From positions 1 through 64,000 of the forward strand of contig JAYOFM010000002.1 of assembly GCA_038117225.1 (NCBI GenBank): a stretch of 64,000 bases of DNA, given 5' to 3'. Each line of letters opens with the position of its first letter. The first letter of the stretch is position 1. This document shows positions 25,698-33,480 of this stretch, one piece after another. The notes below the pieces were generated by a model, which was given only the letters and a program-made list of their open reading frames with translations, searched no databases and was not told where the DNA came from. The DNA is from JAYOFM01 sp038117225 (GTDB lineage Bacteria > Pseudomonadota > Alphaproteobacteria > Rhodospirillales > Casp-alpha2). The position numbers and the translations under genes are program-made.

Positions 25698-26150
25698 ATG
25701 GCCGTGAACACGCCCGAAAGCGGCCCTCGTCCCATCACCTTGGTTACCGGCGTCATTGGCGCCGACACCCACATCGTCGGCAATCGAATCCTCTCCATGG
25801 CTTTAGAAGCGGCCGGCTACAAGGTGGTCGCCCTTGGCGCCTTGACGCCGGCTGACGAATTCATCAAGGCGGCTATTGAAACTGCGGCGGCCGGCATCAT
25901 GGTGTCGTCGCTCTATGGCCAGGGTGAGCTGGATTGCCGGGGTTTTCGCGATCTCTGCATCGAAGGCGGGCTCGACGATATCGTGCTCTATGTCGGTGGC
26001 AATCTGGTCGTCGGCAAACAGGACTGGAGCGAGGTGGAACAGCGATTTTTGGACATGGGGTTCGATCGCGCCTTTCCACCCGGCACCCGCACGCAGGAAG
26101 TCGTGGCCATGCTCGGTGCGGATTTCCAGGCCCAGCTGGCCGCGCCATGA
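25698..26150 (+). CDS. Glutamate-mutase-type B12-binding subunit (GlmS/MutS-like)
   Basis: A 150-residue cobalamin-binding Rossmann protein. The base-off/His-on motif is intact: Asp23-x-His25-x-x-Gly28 in GADTHIVGN, followed by SSLYGQGELDCRG (near 72-84) and YVGGNLVVGKQDW (near 96-108), all characteristic of the sigma subunit of methylaspartate (glutamate) mutase. It supplies adenosylcobalamin to the GlmE-like catalytic subunit encoded two genes downstream. The ATGA overlap with the next gene shows coupling. The alternative of a corrinoid methyltransferase protein (MtbC type) is unlikely because those carry an extra N-terminal helical cap domain. Confidence 0.88.
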   Translation: MAVNTPESGPRPITLVTGVIGADTHIVGNRILSMALEAAGYKVVALGALTPADEFIKAAIETAAAGIMVSSLYGQGELDCRGFRDLCIEGGLDDIVLYVGGNLVVGKQDWSEVEQRFLDMGFDRAFPPGTRTQEVVAMLGADFQAQLAAP

Positions 26151-27577
26151 CGTCGCCTCGGTCCGCCCTGCTGATTGATTTCGGCAGCACCTTTACCAAG
26201 CTCCGCGCCATCGATATGGACGCCGGGTCGGTGCTTGGCGCCGGGCAGGGGCCGTCCACGGTCACCACCGATGTGACCGAGGGTTTGGATGTGGCGCTCG
26301 CCGATCTGGATAACCGGCTCGGCGGCCTGCCAGCATTCAACCATCGTCTGGCCTCGTCCAGCGCCGCCGGGGGCTTGCGCATGGTCACCGTCGGTCTGGT
26401 CAAGGAACTGACGGCGGAAGCGGCGCGGCAGGCGGCGCTCGGCGCCGGCGCCCGGTTGGTTGGCACCTTCGCCTACAAACTGACGGCCGGTGATGCCGCC
26501 GCCATTGCCGATCTGGCGCCGGATATCCTACTGCTCGCGGGCGGCACCGACGGCGGCAACGAAGATGTCATCCGCGCCAACGCCGAACGCTTGGCCGGCG
26601 CCAGTCTCGACTGCCCGGTGATCGTCGCCGGCAACCGCAATGCCGCCGATGACGTGGCGGCGATCCTTTCGCGCGTTGGATATAACGTCACCATCACCGG
26701 CAACGTGATGCCGGAATTCAATGTGCTCGACGTGGAGCCGGCGCGCGGTGCCATCCGTGACGTATTCATCGATCGCATCGTCCACACCAAGGGTATCGAT
26801 CGTGCCGCCGCCCGTTTCGATGCGGTGCTGATGCCGACGCCAGCGGCGGTACTGGCGGCGGCGCGCCTGCTGGCCGACGGCACCGATGCGACCCCGGGGC
26901 TCGGCCCACTGGTCGTGGTCGATGTCGGCGGCGCCACCACGGATGTACATTCTATCGCCGAGGGGGCGCCGAGCCGCGACGGCATCCTGCCGCGCGGCCT
27001 GCCGGAGCCTTATGCCAAGCGTACCGTCGAGGGCGATCTCGGTATGCGCATCAATGCCGCCGCCATCGCCGAGGCGATTGGGTTGCCGGCACTGGCGAAG
27101 GCTGCCGGTCTCGATGACGCCGAGGTCAATCGACTGCTCGCCGCGCTGACCCGAGACGTGGGAACCCTGCCCGACGGAGACTCCGCCCGAGCCCTTGATC
27201 GGGCGTTGGCGGCCGCCGCCGTCGACATCGCCATCGATCGTCATGCCGGCCGTCTGGAAATCGTGCAGACGGTTAACGGCCCGGTGACGGTGCAGCACGG
27301 CAAGGACCTGGGGCAGGTGGCCACGGTGATCGGCACCGGCGGCGTGCTTGCCCATGGCGGCGATGCGGAGCGTATTCTATCCGCCGCGCTGGCTGCCGGC
27401 GCCGAGTCCGCCGCCCTGCGACCTATGTCGCCGCGCCTTTTGATCGACGGCGATTACCTGCTCTATGCGGTAGGTCTGCTGGCTGAGGTCGATGCCCAGG
27501 CGGCTTTAGCGCTGGCGCGGAACACCCTGCAACCGGTTGAAGGAGTGCGCGAACATGGCCGTCTTCCCGCCGCCTGA
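26147..27577 (+). CDS. Mutase accessory protein (GlmL/MutL-like ATPase)
   Basis: A 476-residue ASKHA-fold protein. DFGSTFTKL at residues 11-19 is the first phosphate loop, LLLAGGTDGG near 128-137 and VVVDVGGATTDVHS near 258-271 the second, as in GlmL/MutL. Such proteins sit between GlmS and GlmE genes and are thought to reactivate or protect the B12 mutase, like other diol-dehydratase reactivases. It starts in the GlmS stop (ATGA) and its 3' end overlaps the GlmE start by 23 bases. This is the standard S-L-E gene order of glutamate mutase. Confidence 0.87.
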   Translation: MTSPRSALLIDFGSTFTKLRAIDMDAGSVLGAGQGPSTVTTDVTEGLDVALADLDNRLGGLPAFNHRLASSSAAGGLRMVTVGLVKELTAEAARQAALGAGARLVGTFAYKLTAGDAAAIADLAPDILLLAGGTDGGNEDVIRANAERLAGASLDCPVIVAGNRNAADDVAAILSRVGYNVTITGNVMPEFNVLDVEPARGAIRDVFIDRIVHTKGIDRAAARFDAVLMPTPAAVLAAARLLADGTDATPGLGPLVVVDVGGATTDVHSIAEGAPSRDGILPRGLPEPYAKRTVEGDLGMRINAAAIAEAIGLPALAKAAGLDDAEVNRLLAALTRDVGTLPDGDSARALDRALAAAAVDIAIDRHAGRLEIVQTVNGPVTVQHGKDLGQVATVIGTGGVLAHGGDAERILSAALAAGAESAALRPMSPRLLIDGDYLLYAVGLLAEVDAQAALALARNTLQPVEGVREHGRLPAA

Positions 27578-29051
27578 CGGCGCCGCCCCGCCGCTTTCCG
27601 CAGCCGCCATTGCGTGGGACGACTTCGACGCCATGCGCGCCGCCAACCTGGCACGCTGGCCGACCGGCGCCGAGGTCGATATCGACGATGCCGTCGCCTT
27701 TCACAAGGCATTGCCGCGACATAAGCAACTGGGTTGGGTGATGCGCCAGGCAGACGCCGAGGGACGCTGCCTGACACAACCGCGGGGCGGATTCGGCACC
27801 CTGGAATTGCAGAAGGAACTGATGGTCTGCCTGGACAAGGAAGGCCATGCGGACATCGTGCCGACGACCACCGATAGCTACACCCGCAACGAACAATGGG
27901 CCAACGCCGCACAGGGGATCGAGGAATCCATTAAGGCCGGCCGCTCCATGCTCAACGGCTATCCCATGGTCAATTACGGTCCCAAGGTGACCCGGCAGTT
28001 GATTGAGGCCATCGACAAGCCGGCCATCGTGCTGTCGGGCACCGCCATGCCGCGCCTGACCGCGGAAATCGGTTTCGCCGCCGGCTATTCCGGCTACCTG
28101 GGGTCCGGATTTGCCTACACCACCTCCTACACCAAGCAGACGACGCTGGAAGACGGCATCCGCAATTATCAGTACCTGGACCGGCTGGCCGCGCTGTATC
28201 AGGAGAAGGGCGTCGAACTGCATCGCCGCCAACCCGGATTTCTCACCGGCACCAACATCCCGCCGTCGATCGCCATCCTGACCGGCATCATCGATGCGCT
28301 ACTGGCGGCCGGCCAAGGGGTGCGCAACTATGGCCTTGAACTGGGCCAGACCCTGCACCTGGTTCAGGATGCCGCCGCCATCCGCATGTGCCGGGTGCTG
28401 GCCGAGGACTATCTCGCGCGCCAGGGTTTCCGTGACATGTTCATGCCGGTGACCTCGCTGCATTGGATGGGGGCATGGCCGCAGGACGTGGCGCAAAGCC
28501 AAGCGCTTGTTGCTTATGGCGGCACCTTGGCGGCCATCGGCGGCGCGGTCAGCGTGACCACCAAATCGACACACGAAGCGTTCGGTCTGCCGACGCCGCA
28601 GGCCAACGCGGAAGGTCTGCGCACCACCCGCATGGCCGTTTATCTGGCGCGCCACATCCGGCTCGACGAGATGCCGGAATTCAAGCGCGAGTGCGACATT
28701 ATCGCCGCCGAGGTGCGCCCGGTGATGGACAAGATTCTGGAAATGGGTGATGGCGACGTTGCCCTTGGCACCGTGCGCGCCTGCGAGGCTGGGATCATGG
28801 ACATTCCCTGGTCACCCAACAACCATGTCAAAAGCCGTGTTATGCCGGCGCGCGACGCCGATGGTTATTTGCGCATGTACGACTGCGGCGACATGCCGAT
28901 CCCGGCCGACGTCATGAGCTTCCACGAGGAACGCCTGCGGGAGCGCGCCGCGAAAGAAGGTGTGCCCTATGATCACGATCTGGCGGTCGCCAGCGTTTAT
29001 GAAATTTCCGAAGCTCTCGACAAATTAAGCCCGTTTCCCTGGGCGGCCTGA
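27555..29051 (+). CDS. Glutamate-mutase-type catalytic subunit with altered substrate site (GlmE-like)
   Basis: A 498-residue TIM-barrel catalytic subunit of the methylaspartate mutase family. Family motifs run throughout: QPRGGF, DSYTR, NGYPMVNYG, FLTGTNIPP, HWMGAWPQD, KSTHEAFGLPT. Against the Clostridium cochlearium active-site numbering as I remember it, the offset is a constant +11. Arg66, Arg100, Tyr177, Tyr181, Lys326 and Glu330 correspond to Arg77, Arg111, Tyr188, Tyr192, Lys337 and Glu341, all kept. Arg149 (arginine claw) is Leu160 and Glu171 (substrate amino-group contact) is Leu182. Coenzyme contacts are therefore kept but substrate contacts changed, so glutamate is probably not the substrate. 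AAGGAG is nine bases before the ATG. Confidence 0.85.
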   Translation: MAVFPPPDGAAPPLSAAAIAWDDFDAMRAANLARWPTGAEVDIDDAVAFHKALPRHKQLGWVMRQADAEGRCLTQPRGGFGTLELQKELMVCLDKEGHADIVPTTTDSYTRNEQWANAAQGIEESIKAGRSMLNGYPMVNYGPKVTRQLIEAIDKPAIVLSGTAMPRLTAEIGFAAGYSGYLGSGFAYTTSYTKQTTLEDGIRNYQYLDRLAALYQEKGVELHRRQPGFLTGTNIPPSIAILTGIIDALLAAGQGVRNYGLELGQTLHLVQDAAAIRMCRVLAEDYLARQGFRDMFMPVTSLHWMGAWPQDVAQSQALVAYGGTLAAIGGAVSVTTKSTHEAFGLPTPQANAEGLRTTRMAVYLARHIRLDEMPEFKRECDIIAAEVRPVMDKILEMGDGDVALGTVRACEAGIMDIPWSPNNHVKSRVMPARDADGYLRMYDCGDMPIPADVMSFHEERLRERAAKEGVPYDHDLAVASVYEISEALDKLSPFPWAA

Positions 29052-29082
29052 GGTCGCCGTGGATATCCAGGAGGATACGACG

Positions 29083-30513
29083 ATGCCCGATACCAATGCC
29101 GTACAGACCGCGCCATCCAGCGAGGCTGAAACCATCGCCAGCCTGATGGCCCGCGCCCGCGCCGCCATGGCCGAATTTGCCGATGCCGACCAGCAACGGG
29201 TCGATGAAGCGGTGACCGCGCTCGCTTGGTCCATCTACGAGCCAAGCCGGGCCCAGGAATTGGCCGAGTTGGCGGTTGAGGACACCGGCCTCGGCAACGT
29301 GGCATCGAAGATCATCAAGAACCAGCGCAAGACCTTTGGTTGCCTGCGCGATTTGATGCGGGTGAAATCAGTCGGCATCATCGAGGAGGATCCGGCCAAG
29401 GGCCTCGTCAAGTACGCCAAGCCGGTGGGCGTGGTCGCCGCCGTGTCGCCATCGACCAATCCGGCGGCGACGCCGGTCAACAAATCCATGTTCGCGGTCA
29501 AGGGCCGCAACGCGGTGATCGTGGCGCCGTCGCCGGCGGGGCTGGCGACGACCACGCGGACGGTCAACTACATGCGCGCCGAGTTGAAGAAGGTGGGCGC
29601 GCCGGAAGATCTGGTGCAGGTGTTGCCGGCGCCGGTCAACAAGGCGCTGACACAGGAACTGATGAACGCGGCCGATCTGGTGATCGTCACCGGGTCGCAG
29701 AACAACGTCAAGCGGGCCTATTCATCCGGCACGCCGGCAATCGGCGTCGGCGCCGGCAACGTGCCGGTGATCATCGACGAGACCGCCGATCTGACCTCGG
29801 CGGCGGAGAAAATCTGCGCCTCGAAGATTTTCGACAACTCCACGTCGTGTTCGTCGGAAAATTCGGTGACCATCGTCGACGCCATCTACGACGATGCCAT
29901 CAAGGCGCTGCGGGCGGCCGGCGGTTACATGTGTTCGGCCGAGGAAAGACAGAAGGTCGTCGACGCGTTGTGGGTCGACGGGCATCTCAATCGGCATCTG
30001 ATCGCCAAGGACGCGGACGTATTCGCGCGCACCGTCGGGTTGGGCCCGGATGCGGAAAAGGCAAAATTCTTCATGGTCGAGGACGCCAATGCCGTCGGCA
30101 AGGACCATCCGCTGTCGGATGAGAAGCTGTCGCTGGTGCTGACGGTCTACCGCGCCGCGGATTTCGACGCGGCGTTGGCGCATGTTCACAATATCCTGTC
30201 ATTTATCGGCCGCGGCCATTCCATGGGCCTGCACACCACCGACCCCGATCGCCCGCGCCGTGCGGCGGAAACCACGGACGTGGTCCGCGTGCTGGTCAAT
30301 CAGGCGCATACCTTCGGTAACGGCGGTGGCTTCGATAATGGGCTCAACTTCACCCTGTCCATGGGCTGCGGCACCTGGGCCGGCAACTCCATCACCGAAA
30401 ATCTGAACTACAGGAACTTTCTCAACATCACCCACCTGGTGACGACCATCCCCGAGGACAAGCCGTCCGAGGAGGCATTGTTCGCCAACCACTGGGCCAA
30501 GTACGGCAGATAG
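29083..30513 (+). CDS. CoA-acylating aldehyde dehydrogenase, SauS-like
   Basis: A 476-residue aldehyde dehydrogenase. The nucleophile is Cys256 in DNSTSCSSENS; VVAAVSPSTNPAAT near 117-130 and the absence of the general-base Glu of hydrolytic enzymes fit the acylating group (EutE, AdhE-N, SauS). The CSSENS context and ANHWAKYGR tail recall sulfoacetaldehyde dehydrogenase SauS. It would convert an aldehyde, CoA and NAD(P)+ to an acyl-CoA. AGGAGG lies eight bases before the ATG chosen; a GTG eight codons earlier lacks a ribosome site. It follows the mutase gene by 31 bases and precedes an ADP-forming CoA ligase, like SauS with SauCD. Confidence 0.83.
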   Translation: MPDTNAVQTAPSSEAETIASLMARARAAMAEFADADQQRVDEAVTALAWSIYEPSRAQELAELAVEDTGLGNVASKIIKNQRKTFGCLRDLMRVKSVGIIEEDPAKGLVKYAKPVGVVAAVSPSTNPAATPVNKSMFAVKGRNAVIVAPSPAGLATTTRTVNYMRAELKKVGAPEDLVQVLPAPVNKALTQELMNAADLVIVTGSQNNVKRAYSSGTPAIGVGAGNVPVIIDETADLTSAAEKICASKIFDNSTSCSSENSVTIVDAIYDDAIKALRAAGGYMCSAEERQKVVDALWVDGHLNRHLIAKDADVFARTVGLGPDAEKAKFFMVEDANAVGKDHPLSDEKLSLVLTVYRAADFDAALAHVHNILSFIGRGHSMGLHTTDPDRPRRAAETTDVVRVLVNQAHTFGNGGGFDNGLNFTLSMGCGTWAGNSITENLNYRNFLNITHLVTTIPEDKPSEEALFANHWAKYGR

Positions 30514-30523
30514 GAAACCAGCG

Positions 30524-31660
30524 ATGAACTTCGAGGAATATGCCGGCAAGCCGGTCCTAGCCGAACACGGCATCGCCATCCCCGATGGCCGGCTGGCGCG
30601 CACGCCGGACGAAGCCGCGGCCGCGCAAATTGAACTCGGCCCCGTGGTGGTCAAGGCGCAGGTCCCGACCGGCAAACGCGGCAAGGCCGGCGGCATTAAA
30701 ATCGCCGACACGCCGGAAGATGCCCGTGCCGCCGCCGAGGCCATCCTCGGCATGGATATCGGCGGCAATATCGTCAAGAGGTTGCTGGTCGAAGGTCGCC
30801 AAGCCATTGCCCGGGAGTTCTACGCGGCGGTGCTGAACGACCCGGTGTCCAAGGGACCGATGGTGCTGTTCTCGGCCTTGGGCGGCATGGACGTGGAGGA
30901 AGCGGCGGAACAGGACGCCGATGCGGTGCGCCGCCAGCCGGTGGATATCCGCGTCGGCCTGGAGGTCGCCGAGGCGCGGGCCATGCTGGCCGGGCTCGAC
31001 ATCGCCGGGCTGAACGATGACATCGCCGATATTCTGGTGCGCCTCTATGGCGCCTATCGCGCCGTCGATGCGGAACTGTTGGAAATCAATCCGCTGGCGT
31101 TGCTCGACAGCGGCGAACTGCTGGCCCTCGATTGCAAGTTCGTGATGGATGATTCCGGCATCAAGCGTCAGCAGGCGTTGGCTGAAGCCGGCACGCCGGA
31201 CAAGTTGACGGGCCTGGAAGCGGAAGGCGAGGCCAAGGGCCTCAAATATATCGAGTTGGAAGGTGATGTCGGTGTGCTGGCCAATGGCGCTGGACTGACC
31301 ATGACCACCATGGACGTGGTGCGCCATCACGGCGGCGTGCCGGCCAATTTCCTGGAAATCGGCGGCGAGGCCTATACCAAGGGCACCGATGCCCTGCGTC
31401 TGGTGCTGGAAAACCCGAAGATCAAGAGTCTGGTCATTAACTTTTGCGGCGCCTTCGCGCGCACCGACGTGATGACCGACGGAATTCTCACCGGCTGGGA
31501 GGAATTGAAGCCCGATTTGCCGGTGTTTTGGTCGGTGCATGGAACCGGCGACGTGGAAGCCGTCGCCATGTTGAAGGATCGTCTCGGCGTGGAACCCCTT
31601 CCGACCATGGACGAGGCGTGCAAGGCCGCCGTCAACGCCGCCAAGGAGGCCAGCCAATGA
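30524..31660 (+). CDS. ADP-forming acyl-CoA ligase beta subunit (SucC/SauC-like)
   Basis: A 378-residue ATP-grasp subunit. VVVKAQVPTGKRGKAGG (near 44-60) is the nucleotide-binding segment, AVDAELLEINPLAL (near 182-195) the metal site, and LANGAGLTMTTMDVV with FLEIGGEA the CoA-ligase domain. It resembles succinyl-CoA and malate-CoA ligase beta chains, but the operon does not carry TCA genes. With the alpha chain downstream it would interconvert an acyl-CoA and its acid while making or using ATP. The start lies 11 bases after the aldehyde dehydrogenase stop, with GGAAA upstream. Confidence 0.85.
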   Translation: MNFEEYAGKPVLAEHGIAIPDGRLARTPDEAAAAQIELGPVVVKAQVPTGKRGKAGGIKIADTPEDARAAAEAILGMDIGGNIVKRLLVEGRQAIAREFYAAVLNDPVSKGPMVLFSALGGMDVEEAAEQDADAVRRQPVDIRVGLEVAEARAMLAGLDIAGLNDDIADILVRLYGAYRAVDAELLEINPLALLDSGELLALDCKFVMDDSGIKRQQALAEAGTPDKLTGLEAEGEAKGLKYIELEGDVGVLANGAGLTMTTMDVVRHHGGVPANFLEIGGEAYTKGTDALRLVLENPKIKSLVINFCGAFARTDVMTDGILTGWEELKPDLPVFWSVHGTGDVEAVAMLKDRLGVEPLPTMDEACKAAVNAAKEASQ

Positions 31661-32529
31661 TTGTCCGTGGAACCGACCGGGTGCTGATTCAGGGCATCAC
31701 CGGCAAGCAAGGCACCTTCTGGACCGAGCGCATGCAGGAGTATGGCACCCAGATCGTCGGCGGCGTCAATCCGAAGAAGGCGGGAACTGTGCATTGCGGC
31801 GTCCCCGTTTATGGTTCGGCCAAGGACGCCATGGCCAATGGCGAAGGCTTCGATGTATCCGTGTTGTTCATCCCGCCGCTCGGCGTGCGCGACGCCGCCA
31901 TGGATGCCATTGACGCCGGTGCCAAGGGGCTGGTCATCCTGACCGAACACATTCCGGTGCAGGACGTCATGTATTTCCTCGCCGCCGCGCGTGAGCGGGG
32001 TTGTGCCGTCACCGGACCCAACACGGCAGGCGGCGTCACGCCCGGCGAGTGCTTCGCCGGATTCATGCCCGCCTTTAATGAGAAAATCTTCAAGAAGGGC
32101 AATATCGGCGTCATGTCGCGCTCCGGATCACTGGGCACCCTGATTTGTCTCAACATCGTGCAGGCTGGCTATGGCATTTCCGCCTTCGTCGGCATCGGCG
32201 GGGATCCGATCATCGGTACAACGACACGGGACGCGGTGATGGCGTTGGATAGTTTCCCCGGCACTGATGCGGTGGTCATGGTCGGGGAGATCGGCGGCGC
32301 CATGGAAGAGGACGCGGCGGAATTCGTCAGCACCATGAGCAAGCCGGTCGCTGCCTTCATCGCCGGCGGCGCCGCGCCGGCCGGCAAGAAGATGGGGCAT
32401 GCCGGCGCCATCGTCATGGGCGATAAGGGTACTTACGCGTCGAAGAAAACCGCGCTGGAGGCCGCCGGCGCGGTCGTCATGCCGACGCCGTCGCAGGTGG
32501 GCGACATCCTGAAGGAGCGGCTCGGCTAA
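31657..32529 (+). CDS. ADP-forming acyl-CoA ligase alpha subunit (SucD/SauD-like)
   Basis: A 290-residue CoA-binding subunit. VLIQGITGKQGTFWTERM (residues 9-26) is the Rossmann CoA site and NTAGGVTPGE (near 124-133) is the counterpart of NCPG in succinyl-CoA ligase. The phosphohistidine is His248 in MGHAGAIVMG. Change of the usual NCPG to NTAGG next to the active site hints at a substrate other than succinate. The ATGA overlap with the beta subunit gene is typical. It is the last gene of the operon and converges with the LysR gene, overlapping it by four bases. Confidence 0.86.
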   Translation: MIVRGTDRVLIQGITGKQGTFWTERMQEYGTQIVGGVNPKKAGTVHCGVPVYGSAKDAMANGEGFDVSVLFIPPLGVRDAAMDAIDAGAKGLVILTEHIPVQDVMYFLAAARERGCAVTGPNTAGGVTPGECFAGFMPAFNEKIFKKGNIGVMSRSGSLGTLICLNIVQAGYGISAFVGIGGDPIIGTTTRDAVMALDSFPGTDAVVMVGEIGGAMEEDAAEFVSTMSKPVAAFIAGGAAPAGKKMGHAGAIVMGDKGTYASKKTALEAAGAVVMPTPSQVGDILKERLG

Positions 32530-33410
32530 TCGGACTCGAGTGCCGCCTGGGTGGCGTTACGGCCGACCGCCATGAAGTCGGCGATTAACGGCCGTTCGCG
32601 CCGGCTGGCCAGGCAGACCACGTTGAAGCCGACCGACATATCGGCGTCGGCGACGCGGACGGCGCGTAGGCGTTCGCTCGGCAGGGTCTCATTCTGCGCC
32701 ACCATGGCGATGCCGAGACCCAGCGCCACCGCCTCGCGCATGGCTTCCCGGTTGTCGATCTCCATGGCGATGGTCAGCGGCACCCGAGCCTTGCGGGCGG
32801 CGCGTTCCAGCGCCTGTCGGGTCGTCGACTCCGGTTCGCGCAGAATGATCGGCACCCCGGTCAGGTCCTTGATGGAAATATGGCGGCGTTTCGCCCATCC
32901 GTGGTCGACCGGTACCATGACGTCGATCCGGTAGCGGCGCCCCCGTTCCACATGGTAGCCGCGATCTGGTGGGCGGCGGCCCATGACGGCGACATCGATG
33001 GCGAAGTCGTCCAGGGCGGCGAGGATGGCGCCGCGGTCATCGATGGTCACCCGGGGATCAATGTCGGGCCGGATGGCGAGAAAATCCCGCACCAGATCCA
33101 TCACGCTATAGGGGTTGGCGGCGCCGATGCGGAACCGCCCGACCACCGACCCGCGCGCGCCCTCCAGCAGCCGCAACGCCTCCTCCGCGTGGCCGAAGAC
33201 ATTACGGGTGACCCGGTAGAGCGCGTCGCCGGTATCGGTTAGCAGAACCTGGCGGCCGCGCCGGTGGAACAGCTCCACGTCGAATGTTGCTTCGAGCGCC
33301 TTGACCTGTTCCGTCACCGTCGGCTGGCTCAGGTTGACCGCCCGCGCCGCGGCGGTGAAGCCGCCGTGCCGGGCGACGGCGTGGAACGAACGAAACCAGT
33401 TTTCATACAT
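32526..33410 (-). CDS. LysR-family regulator, aminoethylphosphonate-type branch
   Basis: A 294-residue LysR protein. Winged helix at residues 1-60 (FTAAARAVNLSQPTVTEQVKALE) and a substrate-binding domain from about 90 to 290, with LTGVPIILREPESTTRQALE near 165-184. This SQPTVTEQV plus ILREPGSTTR style is what I remember for LysR proteins linked to 2-aminoethylphosphonate catabolism and relatives acting on sulfonates. It is divergent from the MFS gene across a 70-base AT-rich spacer and convergent with the mutase operon. Likely targets are the MFS gene and itself. Confidence 0.82.
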   Translation of the reverse strand: MYENWFRSFHAVARHGGFTAAARAVNLSQPTVTEQVKALEATFDVELFHRRGRQVLLTDTGDALYRVTRNVFGHAEEALRLLEGARGSVVGRFRIGAANPYSVMDLVRDFLAIRPDIDPRVTIDDRGAILAALDDFAIDVAVMGRRPPDRGYHVERGRRYRIDVMVPVDHGWAKRRHISIKDLTGVPIILREPESTTRQALERAARKARVPLTIAMEIDNREAMREAVALGLGIAMVAQNETLPSERLRAVRVADADMSVGFNVVCLASRRERPLIADFMAVGRNATQAALESD

Positions 33411-33480
33411 CGGAAAATCCTATCATAAATAATAATAAATCGATTAGTCCTATATTAGATAAATTGCTATATCCGCCGCT
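33411..33480. promoter_or_regulatory. AT-rich divergent promoter/operator between LysR and MFS genes
   Basis: The 70 bases are strikingly AT-rich against the GC-rich background. The palindrome AATCGATT is at 33438-33445, and TCCTAT recurs on both sides (33417-33422 and 33447-33452). This is the expected place for a LysR box and for both promoters. I cannot assign single -35 and -10 hexamers with confidence. Confidence 0.45.

Noticed and set aside
30557..31657. 366-codon minus-strand frame opposite the SucC-like gene
   Set aside because: His- and Gln-rich antisense shadow of a well-supported ATP-grasp gene.
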